Shown: piece by piece, positions 8,742-17,354 of the stretch
Layout of the letters: each line of letters opens with the position of its first letter
Position numbering within the stretch: the stretch's first letter is position 1
IMG/VR virus record: IMGVR_UViG_3300044981_000180
Coordinates: 1-32,096 of that record
Reading direction: 5' to 3' (one strand)
DNA: 32,096 bases
DNA from: a virus
The notes under the pieces: model-generated
The model's database searches: none
Seen by the model: only the letters and a program-made list of their open reading frames with translations
Told to the model about the DNA's origin: nothing
Translations under genes and position numbers: made by a program

Positions 8742-8945
8742 GTGCCAGTCGAGACATTCAAATCCGAAGGCGCTTACGAGCGTTGGAATGCGTATCGCCA
8801 TATTCACGGCATCAAAGCTCCGGGGTTGAAAACTGTTTGCATCAAAGGTAAGGGTTGCCACAAAGTTAAGCACAGCGCCAAAAGCCACCCAAAACGCAGA
8901 GGGAAGAAGAAAGCGCAGAAAAAGAGAGTATCGTCAAAGCGCTGA
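8742..8945 (+). CDS. Lys/Arg-rich micro-protein
   Basis: A 67-residue protein. GTG at 8742 is chosen because GGGAGGAG (8726-8733) sits 8 bases upstream; a longer frame from 8622 lacks such a site and would overlap the previous gene. The first ~40 residues look folded (FKSEGAYERWNAYRHIHGIK, then two cysteines in CIKGKGC), and the rest is a very basic tail (KRRGKKKAQKKR). It is the first of four consecutive small proteins with lysine-rich tails, suggesting nucleic-acid binding such as a virion nucleoprotein, but this is inference. Confidence 0.6.
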   Translation: MPVETFKSEGAYERWNAYRHIHGIKAPGLKTVCIKGKGCHKVKHSAKSHPKRRGKKKAQKKRVSSKR

Positions 8946-9138
8946 TTTTCCGTGACAAGCAAGCTCTTTTCGGGTATAAATTCACCATCGAGAAACGTGC
9001 CTTTCTGATCTCTGGGGGGATCAGAAAGCCCGTGGCCGTCTGGCGATGCGCTTCGAGGGGAAGGCCAAGCATGGCAACATCAAGAAAGCGAAGGGCAAAA
9101 AGAAGCATCACCACAAGCGCGTGTCGGGCAAGGCATGA
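8942..9138 (+). CDS. Basic micro-protein that requires a frame change at a G-run
   Basis: From 8942 a coding-like frame runs LIFRDKQALFGYKFTIEK...ISGG up to six Gs (9014-9019), then continues sensibly only in the -1 frame (DQKARGRLAMRFEGKAK...) to a TGA at 9136-9138, giving 65 residues with a lysine-rich tail like its neighbours. No ATG/GTG/TTG exists in the first frame; CTG at 8942 overlaps the previous stop as CTGA, mirroring the ATGA overlap at 9135. Alternatives are a lost G (seven Gs would join the frames), a programmed -1 slip on GGGGGG, or a separate 30-residue ORF starting at ATG 9046, which lacks a ribosome-binding site. Confidence 0.4.
9001..9028 (+). promoter_or_regulatory. Perfect 10-bp hairpin around the G-run
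   Basis: CTTTCTGATC (9001-9010) and GATCAGAAAG (9019-9028) are exact reverse complements separated by TCTGGGGG. The last G of the six-G run opens the right arm. No U-tract follows, so it does not look like an intrinsic terminator. It lies at the point where the coding frame appears to change, so it could be a recoding, RNase III or translation-control element. Confidence 0.5.
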
Positions 9139-9266
9139 ACAGCGAAGTCTCATCGACGAATCTGGAGTCAGTCGGCAGGAAGAAAGTTTCGTGCGCCTGC
9201 GCTCCGAAGCGCACCGGAAAGAAGACGAAGAAGGGGCCGCGCAAGAGGATCGCAGTGAAGAGGTGA
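9135..9266 (+). CDS. Lys/Arg-rich micro-protein, 43 residues
   Basis: ATG at 9135 overlaps the preceding stop in ATGA. The product starts MNSEVSSTNLESVGRKK, has a CAC pair near the middle and a highly basic end (KRTGKKTKKGPRKR). About one third of residues are Lys or Arg. It is three bases from the next gene. The overlap, the frame integrity and the same basic-tail style as its neighbours support it as real. Likely nucleic-acid binding; no family recognised. Confidence 0.55.
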   Translation: MNSEVSSTNLESVGRKKVSCACAPKRTGKKTKKGPRKRIAVKR

Positions 9267-9269
9267 GAG

Positions 9270-9554
9270 ATGGCGAAGCGTAAAAAGTCACGGTCGAACC
9301 AAGCCAACGAAATAGCCGTTCCAAGCACCGGCAACAGCAGGATGCATCTCGGTATTGACACCGCTGAAAATGGATTTGTGATCCGCGTAAGCGGCGATAG
9401 CGGCGGGAAGAACCCGAAGTACACCGAGAAAACGATGGTCGCCACATCCCCAAACCACGCGCTCCGAGTGGCCGCATCGCATCTTCGCGGCGGCGTCAAG
9501 AAGGCCCACGGCAAAAAGGGCGGCAAGAAAAAATTCGCTGCAAAGAAAATGTAA
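9270..9554 (+). CDS. Basic small protein with folded core
   Basis: A 94-residue protein behind GTGAGAG. It has a basic start (MAKRKKSRSNQ), then a core of about 25-70 that looks like beta-strands plus a helix (MHLGIDTAENGFVIRVSG, TMVATSPNHALRVAASHL), and a lysine-rich tail (KKAHGKKGGKKKF). It is the last of the micro-ORF series before the large virion genes. It could be a DNA-condensing virion protein or a decoration protein; this is inferred from composition and position. Confidence 0.65.
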   Translation: MAKRKKSRSNQANEIAVPSTGNSRMHLGIDTAENGFVIRVSGDSGGKNPKYTEKTMVATSPNHALRVAASHLRGGVKKAHGKKGGKKKFAAKKM

Positions 9555-9562
9555 GATGACAA

Positions 9563-11068
9563 ATGGGAACATATTCTTGGCTTACGTTTCTCACCGCACG
9601 CCAGCAGCTTGCTGCGCGGCAGTACGACCCCAATAACCTCTTCTGGGCCGATGCCGAGAACGGGATTTCCATTCAGCAAGCGTTGAGGATGTTCAACGTT
9701 CTCACCTTCACGTGGAAAACCAACTTTGCTTTCTCCTCCGCAAATCTGTGGAACTCGCTCGGGCTGATTGCCGACTCGCCCCGCCTCCGGACCATCACCG
9801 ACACCTACTGCTACACCGACATGGAGTACAAGCTCCTCGAACCGCCAACGGGTGGAGTGTGGACGGGAACCACGCAGTTCTCGATCTCCGACCTCTCTCA
9901 GGCTCTCCAGCGGCGCAGAGACGAAATGCTTCAGGTATCGAACTGCAACCAGAGTTTGATGCCCAACATCCCGCTGACGCCGAACACGACCGTGACCAAC
10001 CTTCCCGACACGGTGATCGACGTCGCCCGGACCCGGTATTTGCCATTACAGACGAGCACCACCGGAACCGCCTTGCAGGGCGTGAATGTGGTCAACGTCG
10101 CATCGGTCACGGGGATCGCCATCGGTCAGCTTGTCGTCGGGAATGGAATACCTTATCCGACCACGGTCGCCGGAGTCGGAAGCGCCTCGATCACACTTTC
10201 GCAACTCACCACCGGGCCAGTCTCGGGTTCGCTGGGATTCTTCACCGCAAGCACTCTGTACCGGGACGACACCATTGCGCAGGAGTTCTACGAGGCACCG
10301 CTCTACCAGCAGGATGCCGGAACGCCGACAACCTTCAGTCTTTCGTCGGAGCCGCCTCTCTCGTGGCTGGTAGACATCCCGCCAGATCAGGCCGGGGTGT
10401 ACGAATCGGTCGTCCTTCAGTCAGGAGCAGCCTTTGCACCGCCCGCGAGCACGCTTATAGGCATCCCCGACGACTTCGCATGGGTTCTGGAGTGGGGAGC
10501 CCTCGCGGACCTGCTGGGGCGCGAATCTGAGGCCACGGACAGGGATCGTGCGGCATATTGCCTGCGTCGGTACCAAGACGGACTCAACCTGCTCGTGAAG
10601 ACCCCGTGGATCATGCTGGGCAAGGTGAACGGAGAAGCTGTCAACATCGATTCCATCGAGGCGACAGATCGGTACGATCCGGAGTGGGATTCAAACCCGA
10701 ATGGTTTCGGGCCGGTGATCGTGACGGGAGGAATCGACTTCCTCGCCGCTCCGGTAGGCTCCGGCGTAGGCGTGACCGTGCTGGGCAATGCCCCAGTCCC
10801 AGTAGCCGATGGGGATTTTGTGCAGGTGAGCCGCTCGGACTGGGACATCGTGCTCGATCTGGCTCAGTCGTTCAATGTTTTCAAGCAAGGCGGAGCGGAG
10901 TGGAAGGCTGCTCTTGAATTGGAGGCGAGAGCGATTCAGGCGTGCGCTGCTGAAAACACGCGGATCAAGAGCTACGGGTGCTTCTCCGACATCCTCGTCC
11001 AGCGCGGACAAGTGCAGGAACGCAACCAAGAGCGGTACAAAACGGCAAACGAGAAGAAGGCTCAGTAA
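9563..11068 (+). CDS. Virion structural protein, possible head-tail adaptor
   Basis: A 501-residue protein. The N-terminal ~150 residues are mixed helical (TARQQLAARQYDP, ALQRRRDEMLQ), the middle contains a beta-rich module (about 170-235: VNVASVTGIAIGQLVVGNGI, ITLSQLTTG) of a type common in phage tail and fibre proteins, and the C-terminal half has helices (WGALADLLGRESEATDRDRA, FKQGGAEWKAALELEARA). It is coupled to the next gene by TAATG overlap. Its place directly before a nozzle-like protein suggests the adaptor position of podovirus tails, but it is much longer than T7 gp11 and no family motif is certain. Confidence 0.6.
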   Translation: MGTYSWLTFLTARQQLAARQYDPNNLFWADAENGISIQQALRMFNVLTFTWKTNFAFSSANLWNSLGLIADSPRLRTITDTYCYTDMEYKLLEPPTGGVWTGTTQFSISDLSQALQRRRDEMLQVSNCNQSLMPNIPLTPNTTVTNLPDTVIDVARTRYLPLQTSTTGTALQGVNVVNVASVTGIAIGQLVVGNGIPYPTTVAGVGSASITLSQLTTGPVSGSLGFFTASTLYRDDTIAQEFYEAPLYQQDAGTPTTFSLSSEPPLSWLVDIPPDQAGVYESVVLQSGAAFAPPASTLIGIPDDFAWVLEWGALADLLGRESEATDRDRAAYCLRRYQDGLNLLVKTPWIMLGKVNGEAVNIDSIEATDRYDPEWDSNPNGFGPVIVTGGIDFLAAPVGSGVGVTVLGNAPVPVADGDFVQVSRSDWDIVLDLAQSFNVFKQGGAEWKAALELEARAIQACAAENTRIKSYGCFSDILVQRGQVQERNQERYKTANEKKAQ

Positions 11069-14000
11069 TGGCGCTAAATTTCAAAGGCATGAATTTAAGC
11101 GCACCAATCAATAGATTGGCGGCGAGCGTGTGCGCTTTAGCCGTGAACATCAGAGCGTACCTTTTTGGTGGTTTTGCTCTGCGCAATTCGCTGACTCCGC
11201 CGCTGGTCCTGATGAATGCAGGATCAAATCAGGTCGACGCAGGCACCACCGCATTGAGCGGCTCCGGGGCCGCGTGGGGGAACCCGGCGAATATCTTCGA
11301 CACAGGATTTGTCAATTACACAAGCCTTCTTCTCGGCGGAGGCAATCCTACTGTATCGCAGACGCTCAACGTCACCGACTTGGGATTTGCAATTCCCGGC
11401 AGTGCGACAATCACAGGGATTCAATTCTCACTTCAAAGCCTTCCGGCAATCGGGCACGGCGTCGCAGTTACATTTCAGCCGACACAGAATGGTGTGAACG
11501 CTGGAACCCCTACAACTCAAACGCTCGGTACCGCTCCGGGGGGACCGGTAACAATCGGAGGACCGGGGAACCTCTTAGGTTTTGCATGGACACCAGCACT
11601 CATCAACGGAGCGACAGGTTTGGGGCTCAATATCTCCGGGTCTGGAGGAGCGGCCCACACCTATGCGGCCTGCGAGCTAAACTCACTCGTCATCACGGTT
11701 TTCTACACCACCAACATGACGATGATTCTGCCCGCGCCTCCGCATTCGATTCGCAGGTTGAATGACTCAACACCAAACGGTCCGTCGTCCGGATACGCGT
11801 TGGTCGTCGGGGCGGGAACGGACATATACCTCAACTCGACACAGGTTGCTTCCGGACTCTCCGGCAATCAGATTTCGCTCATTCCTTTCCGCCCGAATGC
11901 TTCAGTCCAGCCGTGGATGTACTGGGCTGATTCGGCAGCGATGGGCAACGTCACTCTGAATACGAAATACCTCATCAATGGCAAGCCAGTGAACTTCGTC
12001 TCAAACGGCATGGGCAAGACACGCTCCGATGGGTTGACGTACAAAATGGGAATCGAGGAGCCGCAACTCGCTCCTATTATCTCTACCGCCCCCTCAAGCG
12101 TTTCAGTTGGTGGTCTGTTGCAGGCGACTGACATTCCATGGACCAATTATCTCGGGCAGAACCCCGGATATGACTACGGCGAAACAAATGGGGCTCCAAA
12201 TCCGGGTAGCCCAAATCCGATTGACGGCACTCCGCCATTCATTGTCGATGTGGCCAACGCTTCCACAGTGACAGTGACGTCCATCACTGGCACGGCGACA
12301 ATCAATGGTGCATCGGCTGTTCCTACCAGTCCGGGACCAACGCCGGGATCGACGAACCCCGGTGGGTACGTGCAAGTCGGAGGAGTGGTTCCCGGCACAG
12401 TCTCCGTTGTCGTCGGGGCATTCACAGATGGAGATGGTAACGTAGTCGCCCTCGGCGTAGCGCCGCTCTACATCACATCGGTCGTCGACGTCGGTGGCAA
12501 CATCGGCGTGGCGATCCCAGTTCCTTACGGCGCGCAACAATTCCAAATCGGCATCAACTCCACAGGAAACACGTTCAATGCAAACTCGGGCTCTTTCCAG
12601 ATCGAAGTTACAGTGACGACGAATGCGCTCCCCACAGTCACGTCGATTCTCGGCGATTTGACTTGCGCATATTTTGACGATTCGCCAACCTCCGGTCCAG
12701 TAGCTTCGTATATCTGGAAGAATCCGGATGATCCCGGAGGCTCGGGACCAACGCGCTCTGTCTCTGATGCGGTAGGCACAACGACAGGTGACTCCTTCAT
12801 CTTCGATGCCACATTCACGGCTGGAATTCCCGGACTACCGGGAATCGGCTCGCCCACTGTACCGATGCTGTGGACAGACCTCAATCCTGATTCTGTCGCC
12901 GTAGGTTCAAATCCGATCTTTGCCGCACCACTGACGAAAACAAATCCGACGAACACACAGTTCGCCAACTTCAACTTTTGTCTTACAGGGAATATCTACT
13001 TCCCGTCTGCCGGTCTATTCACGCTCGTCCTCACGAGCCACGATGATGTGATATGGGGAATCGGCGGCGGCGTGTCGCTGGTATCCGCCGTGGCGTCCGG
13101 CGTAGGCGAGGGTGGTGGCGTGGCCATCTCTGGATACGGCCAGACGATCACCGTGGTTGGTGGTTATCCGCTCCTTCCGAGACAAATCTACACGAGCGGG
13201 TTGGGAGGAAATTACGCACAGACAACGGTAGTCGTGAGCGTTCCAGCGGCAGGCATTTACCCAATCGAACTCGACTTTGACTACTGGTTTCACTCAGGAA
13301 GAATTCTTCTGCTTGAGGGATCGGCTACTGCGGGTGGTCCGCCAACGATCATCCCGCCGCTTCCCGCGAGCGTAAGGCAGGAGACGCAATATCGGTACGT
13401 GTACAGGTCCTCGGCCACAGGAGCATTGTCGAATCCATCTCCGGAGTCAGCAGCCGAGACCGTGCCTGTCACGGCGAACACTGTCACATCCTATTGGTCG
13501 CCCGATCCGCAGGTAGATGTTGTCGACTACTACCGCATCGATTCAGTGACCTCGGATTTCACTTACGTCGCCACAGGACCTAACGACAATCTAGGACCGG
13601 GTGGAACGAATACGCCGATCACTGATTCCTTGCTCGATACTGAGCTTGGATCACAGTTGCTCGAATATGACAATTTCGAGCCATTCCCATCCATTGATCT
13701 GCCTCAGAAGGGAATATGTAATGTATCTGGCGGTGTCATCACATGGGTCTCAGGCGGAGCTATCGGTGGAGCGTTCACAGGATTCAATATCCGCTGGCTG
13801 GGTGGAACAGTCATCCTCATCGGCTCCCCTACATCGCTTGCATATACACTGATCGCGCGACCAACATCGACGACGACGATCACGATCCCAGATGTTCCGG
13901 ATGGAACGAATCTGGCTTACGAGATTCCCGAACCAATTCTCGCCGCACAACCACTGCCCTATGTTGACGGGCCTACGGACAATATCCCGTTCGCAAATGC

Positions 14001-15078
14001 CGTTGGCGATCCGCTCAGAGGAGGAACTTTCTATTGGTCGAAGGGGAATAACCTCGACTCCGCTCCGGATACGAATCAGCAAGACATCACCGATCCGTCC
14101 GAAACTCTGAACAACTTGGCGATCACCACAGGCAAGGTGCTCTTGGGATCGATCAAGCGTTTCTGGGCCATCCTGCCTAACTTCTTCAACGCGCTGGCAA
14201 CAGCTACCGGAACTTCAGGATCAACATGGAGCACAAGGCTCACTTCAATCGACCGTGGCCTCTTTATCCCACGCTGCATCTGCGTCTCTGGCGGTGGAGG
14301 CGTGTTCTTCCGTGTCGATGATGGGATTCATTACTCGCCATCGGGCATCTCGTCAAAGTCGATAACCGATGAAACGCTCTATCCGTTATTCCCGCATGAA
14401 TCGCCCGGAGCGGGCGCTTCTTCCCCGCAGCCAATCACACGCAATGGAATCACAATCTATCCTCCCGACGATACGAAGCCGCAGCTACAGAAGATGGCAT
14501 TTGTAAACGGGTACATGACGTATAAATATTCCGGAACGGACGGCAATCCGCACACGCTGGTTTTCGATGAAGCTGCGATGGGGTGGATATGGGACATCAA
14601 GAATCCAGAAGCCACATGCTACGCGGCTAATGAGGGCGAGAGCATCCAAGGTACTCTGGTAGGATGTTTTGACGGATCGGTAAGACTTCTTTCGAGTGCT
14701 GGAACTGAGGTAGTGACGGGCACGGCTCTCACTGCCGCCATCGGCGGCGTGGGATGGAATCACATGTACGAGATAACCATCGAGTACGAATCCAAAGCAG
14801 CAGTGACATTGAGCTTCATCGCCGCCGATGTGAATAACGGAAGCTATGCCCCAAATCCGATTGTGCTTCCAGCAACAGCCGGTGGTCCGACGAAGTTCAC
14901 CACGAAAGTGACTGCGAATAAGTGGCAACTACTACAGGCACAATTTCAGTCTGCCGACCCAGCCATGGCCATCTACCTAGAGGGTGTTTTCGGCAACGTA
15001 AAGGATTGGGGAACTACGGCAGGATACAGACCGGTGAATTTCTTCATCCCTGCGGGAGGGGCCGGGGGTCAGCCATGA
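11068..15078 (+). CDS. Large tail protein, nozzle/tubular-B-like with PA14-like domain
   Basis: ATG at 11068 overlaps the preceding stop (TAATG) and has AGAAGG upstream; an earlier in-frame start at 10978 lies inside the previous gene and is rejected. The product is 1336 residues, almost entirely beta. Residues ~45-215 form a jelly-roll-like region. About 530-765 resembles a PA14 domain (FPSAGLFTLVLTSHDD...WGI, then YPIELDFDYWFHSG with a terminal IIPPLP). From ~770 to ~1210 repeated strands (RFWAILPNFF, GVFFRVDDGIHY) recall the beta-propeller of podovirus tail tubular protein B. A membrane role is unlikely. It probably forms the tail nozzle, with an embedded carbohydrate-binding module. Function is inferred from fold pattern and position. 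Confidence 0.7.
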   Translation: MALNFKGMNLSAPINRLAASVCALAVNIRAYLFGGFALRNSLTPPLVLMNAGSNQVDAGTTALSGSGAAWGNPANIFDTGFVNYTSLLLGGGNPTVSQTLNVTDLGFAIPGSATITGIQFSLQSLPAIGHGVAVTFQPTQNGVNAGTPTTQTLGTAPGGPVTIGGPGNLLGFAWTPALINGATGLGLNISGSGGAAHTYAACELNSLVITVFYTTNMTMILPAPPHSIRRLNDSTPNGPSSGYALVVGAGTDIYLNSTQVASGLSGNQISLIPFRPNASVQPWMYWADSAAMGNVTLNTKYLINGKPVNFVSNGMGKTRSDGLTYKMGIEEPQLAPIISTAPSSVSVGGLLQATDIPWTNYLGQNPGYDYGETNGAPNPGSPNPIDGTPPFIVDVANASTVTVTSITGTATINGASAVPTSPGPTPGSTNPGGYVQVGGVVPGTVSVVVGAFTDGDGNVVALGVAPLYITSVVDVGGNIGVAIPVPYGAQQFQIGINSTGNTFNANSGSFQIEVTVTTNALPTVTSILGDLTCAYFDDSPTSGPVASYIWKNPDDPGGSGPTRSVSDAVGTTTGDSFIFDATFTAGIPGLPGIGSPTVPMLWTDLNPDSVAVGSNPIFAAPLTKTNPTNTQFANFNFCLTGNIYFPSAGLFTLVLTSHDDVIWGIGGGVSLVSAVASGVGEGGGVAISGYGQTITVVGGYPLLPRQIYTSGLGGNYAQTTVVVSVPAAGIYPIELDFDYWFHSGRILLLEGSATAGGPPTIIPPLPASVRQETQYRYVYRSSATGALSNPSPESAAETVPVTANTVTSYWSPDPQVDVVDYYRIDSVTSDFTYVATGPNDNLGPGGTNTPITDSLLDTELGSQLLEYDNFEPFPSIDLPQKGICNVSGGVITWVSGGAIGGAFTGFNIRWLGGTVILIGSPTSLAYTLIARPTSTTTITIPDVPDGTNLAYEIPEPILAAQPLPYVDGPTDNIPFANAVGDPLRGGTFYWSKGNNLDSAPDTNQQDITDPSETLNNLAITTGKVLLGSIKRFWAILPNFFNALATATGTSGSTWSTRLTSIDRGLFIPRCICVSGGGGVFFRVDDGIHYSPSGISSKSITDETLYPLFPHESPGAGASSPQPITRNGITIYPPDDTKPQLQKMAFVNGYMTYKYSGTDGNPHTLVFDEAAMGWIWDIKNPEATCYAANEGESIQGTLVGCFDGSVRLLSSAGTEVVTGTALTAAIGGVGWNHMYEITIEYESKAAVTLSFIAADVNNGSYAPNPIVLPATAGGPTKFTTKVTANKWQLLQAQFQSADPAMAIYLEGVFGNVKDWGTTAGYRPVNFFIPAGGAGGQP

Positions 15079-15242
15079 AATTCGGTTCGATCACATCGCG
15101 GCGTTGCAGGAGGTGTGGCGTAGTCGGTACGTCACAACTTCCCGACACTCCCCTGCACAGGGAGAAGAATAGTCATCGCCTCTGCGTGGGTTGCACCAAC
15201 TGGCAGAGGAAGAATCCGAAAAAGGGAATCAGGAATAAATGA
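15075..15242 (+). CDS. Zinc-ribbon micro-protein, 55 residues
   Basis: It starts ATG at 15075 inside the stop of the tail gene (ATGA) and ends in the start of the next gene (AATGA overlap at 15239-15242). The product has CRRC (11-14) and CVGC (about 37-40), a classic two-knuckle zinc site, with a basic end (WQRKNPKKGIRNK). Its composition resembles the zinc fingers that begin phage HNH proteins, so it may be a nucleic-acid-binding protein or a leftover HNH N-terminus. It is the only apparently cytosolic gene inside the tail block. Confidence 0.65.
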   Translation: MKFGSITSRRCRRCGVVGTSQLPDTPLHREKNSHRLCVGCTNWQRKNPKKGIRNK

Positions 15243-16027
15243 GCACCAATATTCCAAGTTTTCGATTGCCGGTAAACGTGCGCGGCCTCGTGGACGATAA
15301 GGTAGCGGAGGCTATCGAGAACCATGACGACGCGATCACCGATTTGCAGCAGGCGATCTCTCCTCTTGCCACCCAGATTACTGCTCTCAAGAGCGGAACC
15401 TCTTCATCGACCGGCACAGGGACGACAACTATAGAGAATGTATCGACCGAGCAGATCACTAATAACTTCGTCAACAATATCGGCTTCGTCAATAACCAGA
15501 CGGGTGTAACTTCCTACGCGACTCAGCAATCCGATCTCGGGAAAATAGTCGTGCTTGATGACGCGTCGGCTATCGCGGTATCGTTGACTTCGGCTCCCGT
15601 GATCACCCTACCTTGGTATGCCACATTCATGAACCTTGGCGCTGGTACAGCTACACTCACTCCGGTCTCCGGAACGATCAGTTACGCAGGACATATAGGG
15701 GCAAGTTCTATGCCTATCGCCACAGGGCAGTTCGCGTTTGTATACTTTGATGGGACTAACTTTTGGGCGGTTCTAGGTATTTCTTCTGGCGGTGGAACAG
15801 TCCCTAATTTCGCAGATAGCGAAGTTGTTGCGGGAAGTGGTACGGCATGGACGCTGGCCCATACCCCGGTAGGTGGATGTGTTCCATTGGTCGTGGTTAT
15901 GCTTCCTGCCTTCGGCGGCACCACTTTGCTTTTGGGGCAAACTCCGGGATTTACTATATCCGGTTCCAACATCACAACAACTAACAGTTACTCGGCAGGA
16001 GGGGTATTCGCGTGGTACAGGTATTGA
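15239..16027 (+). CDS. Tail fibre protein
   Basis: A 262-residue protein. The N-terminus has a short beta segment and a coiled coil (about 18-50, VAEAIENHDDAITDLQQA), as in trimeric fibres. Residues ~90-190 match a domain common in phage fibres (a DLGKIVVLDDASAI strand pair, then WYATFMNLGAGTATLTP and FAFVYFDGTNFWAV). The C-terminal 70 residues are Gly/Thr-rich beta. It is joined by ATG overlap to the zinc-ribbon micro-ORF and its end overlaps the next gene by 16 bases. Host recognition is likely but the receptor is unknown. Confidence 0.75.
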   Translation: MSTNIPSFRLPVNVRGLVDDKVAEAIENHDDAITDLQQAISPLATQITALKSGTSSSTGTGTTTIENVSTEQITNNFVNNIGFVNNQTGVTSYATQQSDLGKIVVLDDASAIAVSLTSAPVITLPWYATFMNLGAGTATLTPVSGTISYAGHIGASSMPIATGQFAFVYFDGTNFWAVLGISSGGGTVPNFADSEVVAGSGTAWTLAHTPVGGCVPLVVVMLPAFGGTTLLLGQTPGFTISGSNITTTNSYSAGGVFAWYRY

Positions 16028-17268
16028 GACTGGTATTCCTATTCGCTTTATTGTCGGGCATCGCCAGCGCACAGGTTCTTGCTCCAACTAACGGCGGCAC
16101 AGGAACGAACACTCCACCCACTTCTGGGCAGGTGCTTGTCGGACAACCAAGCGGGGATTACTTGCCACTAACTGCCTCGGGAGACTGCACAATCAATTCA
16201 TCGTTTGTATTCGCGTGCAGCGGAGGTAGCGCATCGCAGTTTGCTGTTGATGTAACCCAACCTCCATATAACGCGGCCTGCGATGGTTCCACAGATGACC
16301 ACGTGGCGATCCAAACGGCGTTGAATGAAAACCCGGCAGTGTTCATCCCGGCAGCGTCAGGCGGCACGACGTGCAACGTTGGTACGGTAGGCGTCACTCT
16401 TTGCGCCAGTGGATTTCTGTCATACAACGCGATATACGGCAATGGTGTATTTCTAAAGTATTCTGGGTCAGGAGTGGGAGTTACGCAGAGCCCAAACTGT
16501 CTCGGCTGGCTAATTGATTCGACGTTCGTGGAGATAGCAGCGGCGAGCGGATCACCAACCGCATTTCTCCTCGGAAATAGCACAGACCTTGGCATCATAA
16601 ACAACTCTGGTGACTTTGCGGATACATTGGCCGAGGGCGATTACACGTCGATTGAGTTCTTGGGTGGTCAGGTTGGGGTAAACATACACACAGGTAACGG
16701 AAGTGTGATTTTTGGCTTAGCGTCTGCACAAATACGATTGCAAGGTTCGGTGTTCGAAGGAACCATCAGTGGCACGACAATCAATAGTTCGATTGCTGAA
16801 ACCATCATCGGAGGAAATGGAACAGGTACCAACACAATTACGGGCGGTAGCATCACTATCGAAAACAGTGCCTTCCAGTCGGTTGGATTGACGATCAGCG
16901 GCGCGGCTCGGGTGAAGGCGAGCAACGCATTATTTAACAGTCTGACGTTTTCGGGCAGTAGCGTAGTATTCAACGGTGACGCGGTGTTCTCCGCGCCCGG
17001 ACGGCCCGCGATCACTGGAACATTCAACGGGTTGTTTTCTGCGGCGGATAGCTCTGGCATTCCGTATACCTATGTAAACGGTATTCTTGCCGGGTCGTTT
17101 CTGTACTCCGTAGCTGGAACCGCGTTGCCATCATGCACGTCCGCTCTGGCAGGTACGCAATTACAGGTATCAGACGCGACCGCTCCAACCTTTCTTGGAA
17201 CCTACACCGGTTCCGGGACGGTCACATCTCCCGTCCTCTGCAATGGCGCGAATTGGGTAACGTATTGA
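16012..17268 (+). CDS. Fibre/tailspike-like beta-helix protein with a signal peptide
   Basis: A 418-residue protein. GTG at 16012 is chosen for the AGGAGG upstream; it overlaps the previous gene by 16 bases. MVQVLRLVFLFALLSGIASA is a clean signal peptide followed by Gln. A fibre-type repeat follows (NGGTGTNTPPTSGQVLVGQ), then a pectate-lyase-3-like entry motif (ACDGSTDDHVAIQTALN, ~85-101) and a parallel beta-helix of short strands (about 105-350, with GNGTGTNTITGGSITIENS-like turns). Such spikes often bind or degrade surface polysaccharide. A Sec signal is unexpected for a virion spike and may mean that the protein is secreted or assembled differently. Confidence 0.75.
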   Translation: MVQVLRLVFLFALLSGIASAQVLAPTNGGTGTNTPPTSGQVLVGQPSGDYLPLTASGDCTINSSFVFACSGGSASQFAVDVTQPPYNAACDGSTDDHVAIQTALNENPAVFIPAASGGTTCNVGTVGVTLCASGFLSYNAIYGNGVFLKYSGSGVGVTQSPNCLGWLIDSTFVEIAAASGSPTAFLLGNSTDLGIINNSGDFADTLAEGDYTSIEFLGGQVGVNIHTGNGSVIFGLASAQIRLQGSVFEGTISGTTINSSIAETIIGGNGTGTNTITGGSITIENSAFQSVGLTISGAARVKASNALFNSLTFSGSSVVFNGDAVFSAPGRPAITGTFNGLFSAADSSGIPYTYVNGILAGSFLYSVAGTALPSCTSALAGTQLQVSDATAPTFLGTYTGSGTVTSPVLCNGANWVTY

Positions 17269-17332
17269 GTAAGGCATCAAACCGAAATTTTATAGGCTTT
17301 GTGGATTGAAATCGGTGTAGAATGGCGCTGTG

Positions 17333-17348
17333 CCGTCCGGGAGCGCGC
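17333..17348. repeat. 16-bp direct repeat, left copy
   Basis: CCGTCCGGGAGCGCGC, identical to 18337-18352. It lies 65 bases after the stop of the beta-helix gene and 7 bases before the 3' end of the endonuclease VII gene. The two copies bracket that gene (period 1004 bp). Confidence 0.85.
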
Positions 17349-17354
17349 GCCGAG

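Noticed and set aside
8866-9679. Two minus-strand frames over the micro-ORFs
   Set aside because: Cys/Ser/Phe-rich products are the mirror of the lysine-rich plus-strand codons.
17269-17332. Possible promoter (TTGAAA, TAGAAT) after the beta-helix gene
   Set aside because: The two boxes are only 6 bases apart, too close for a sigma70 promoter.
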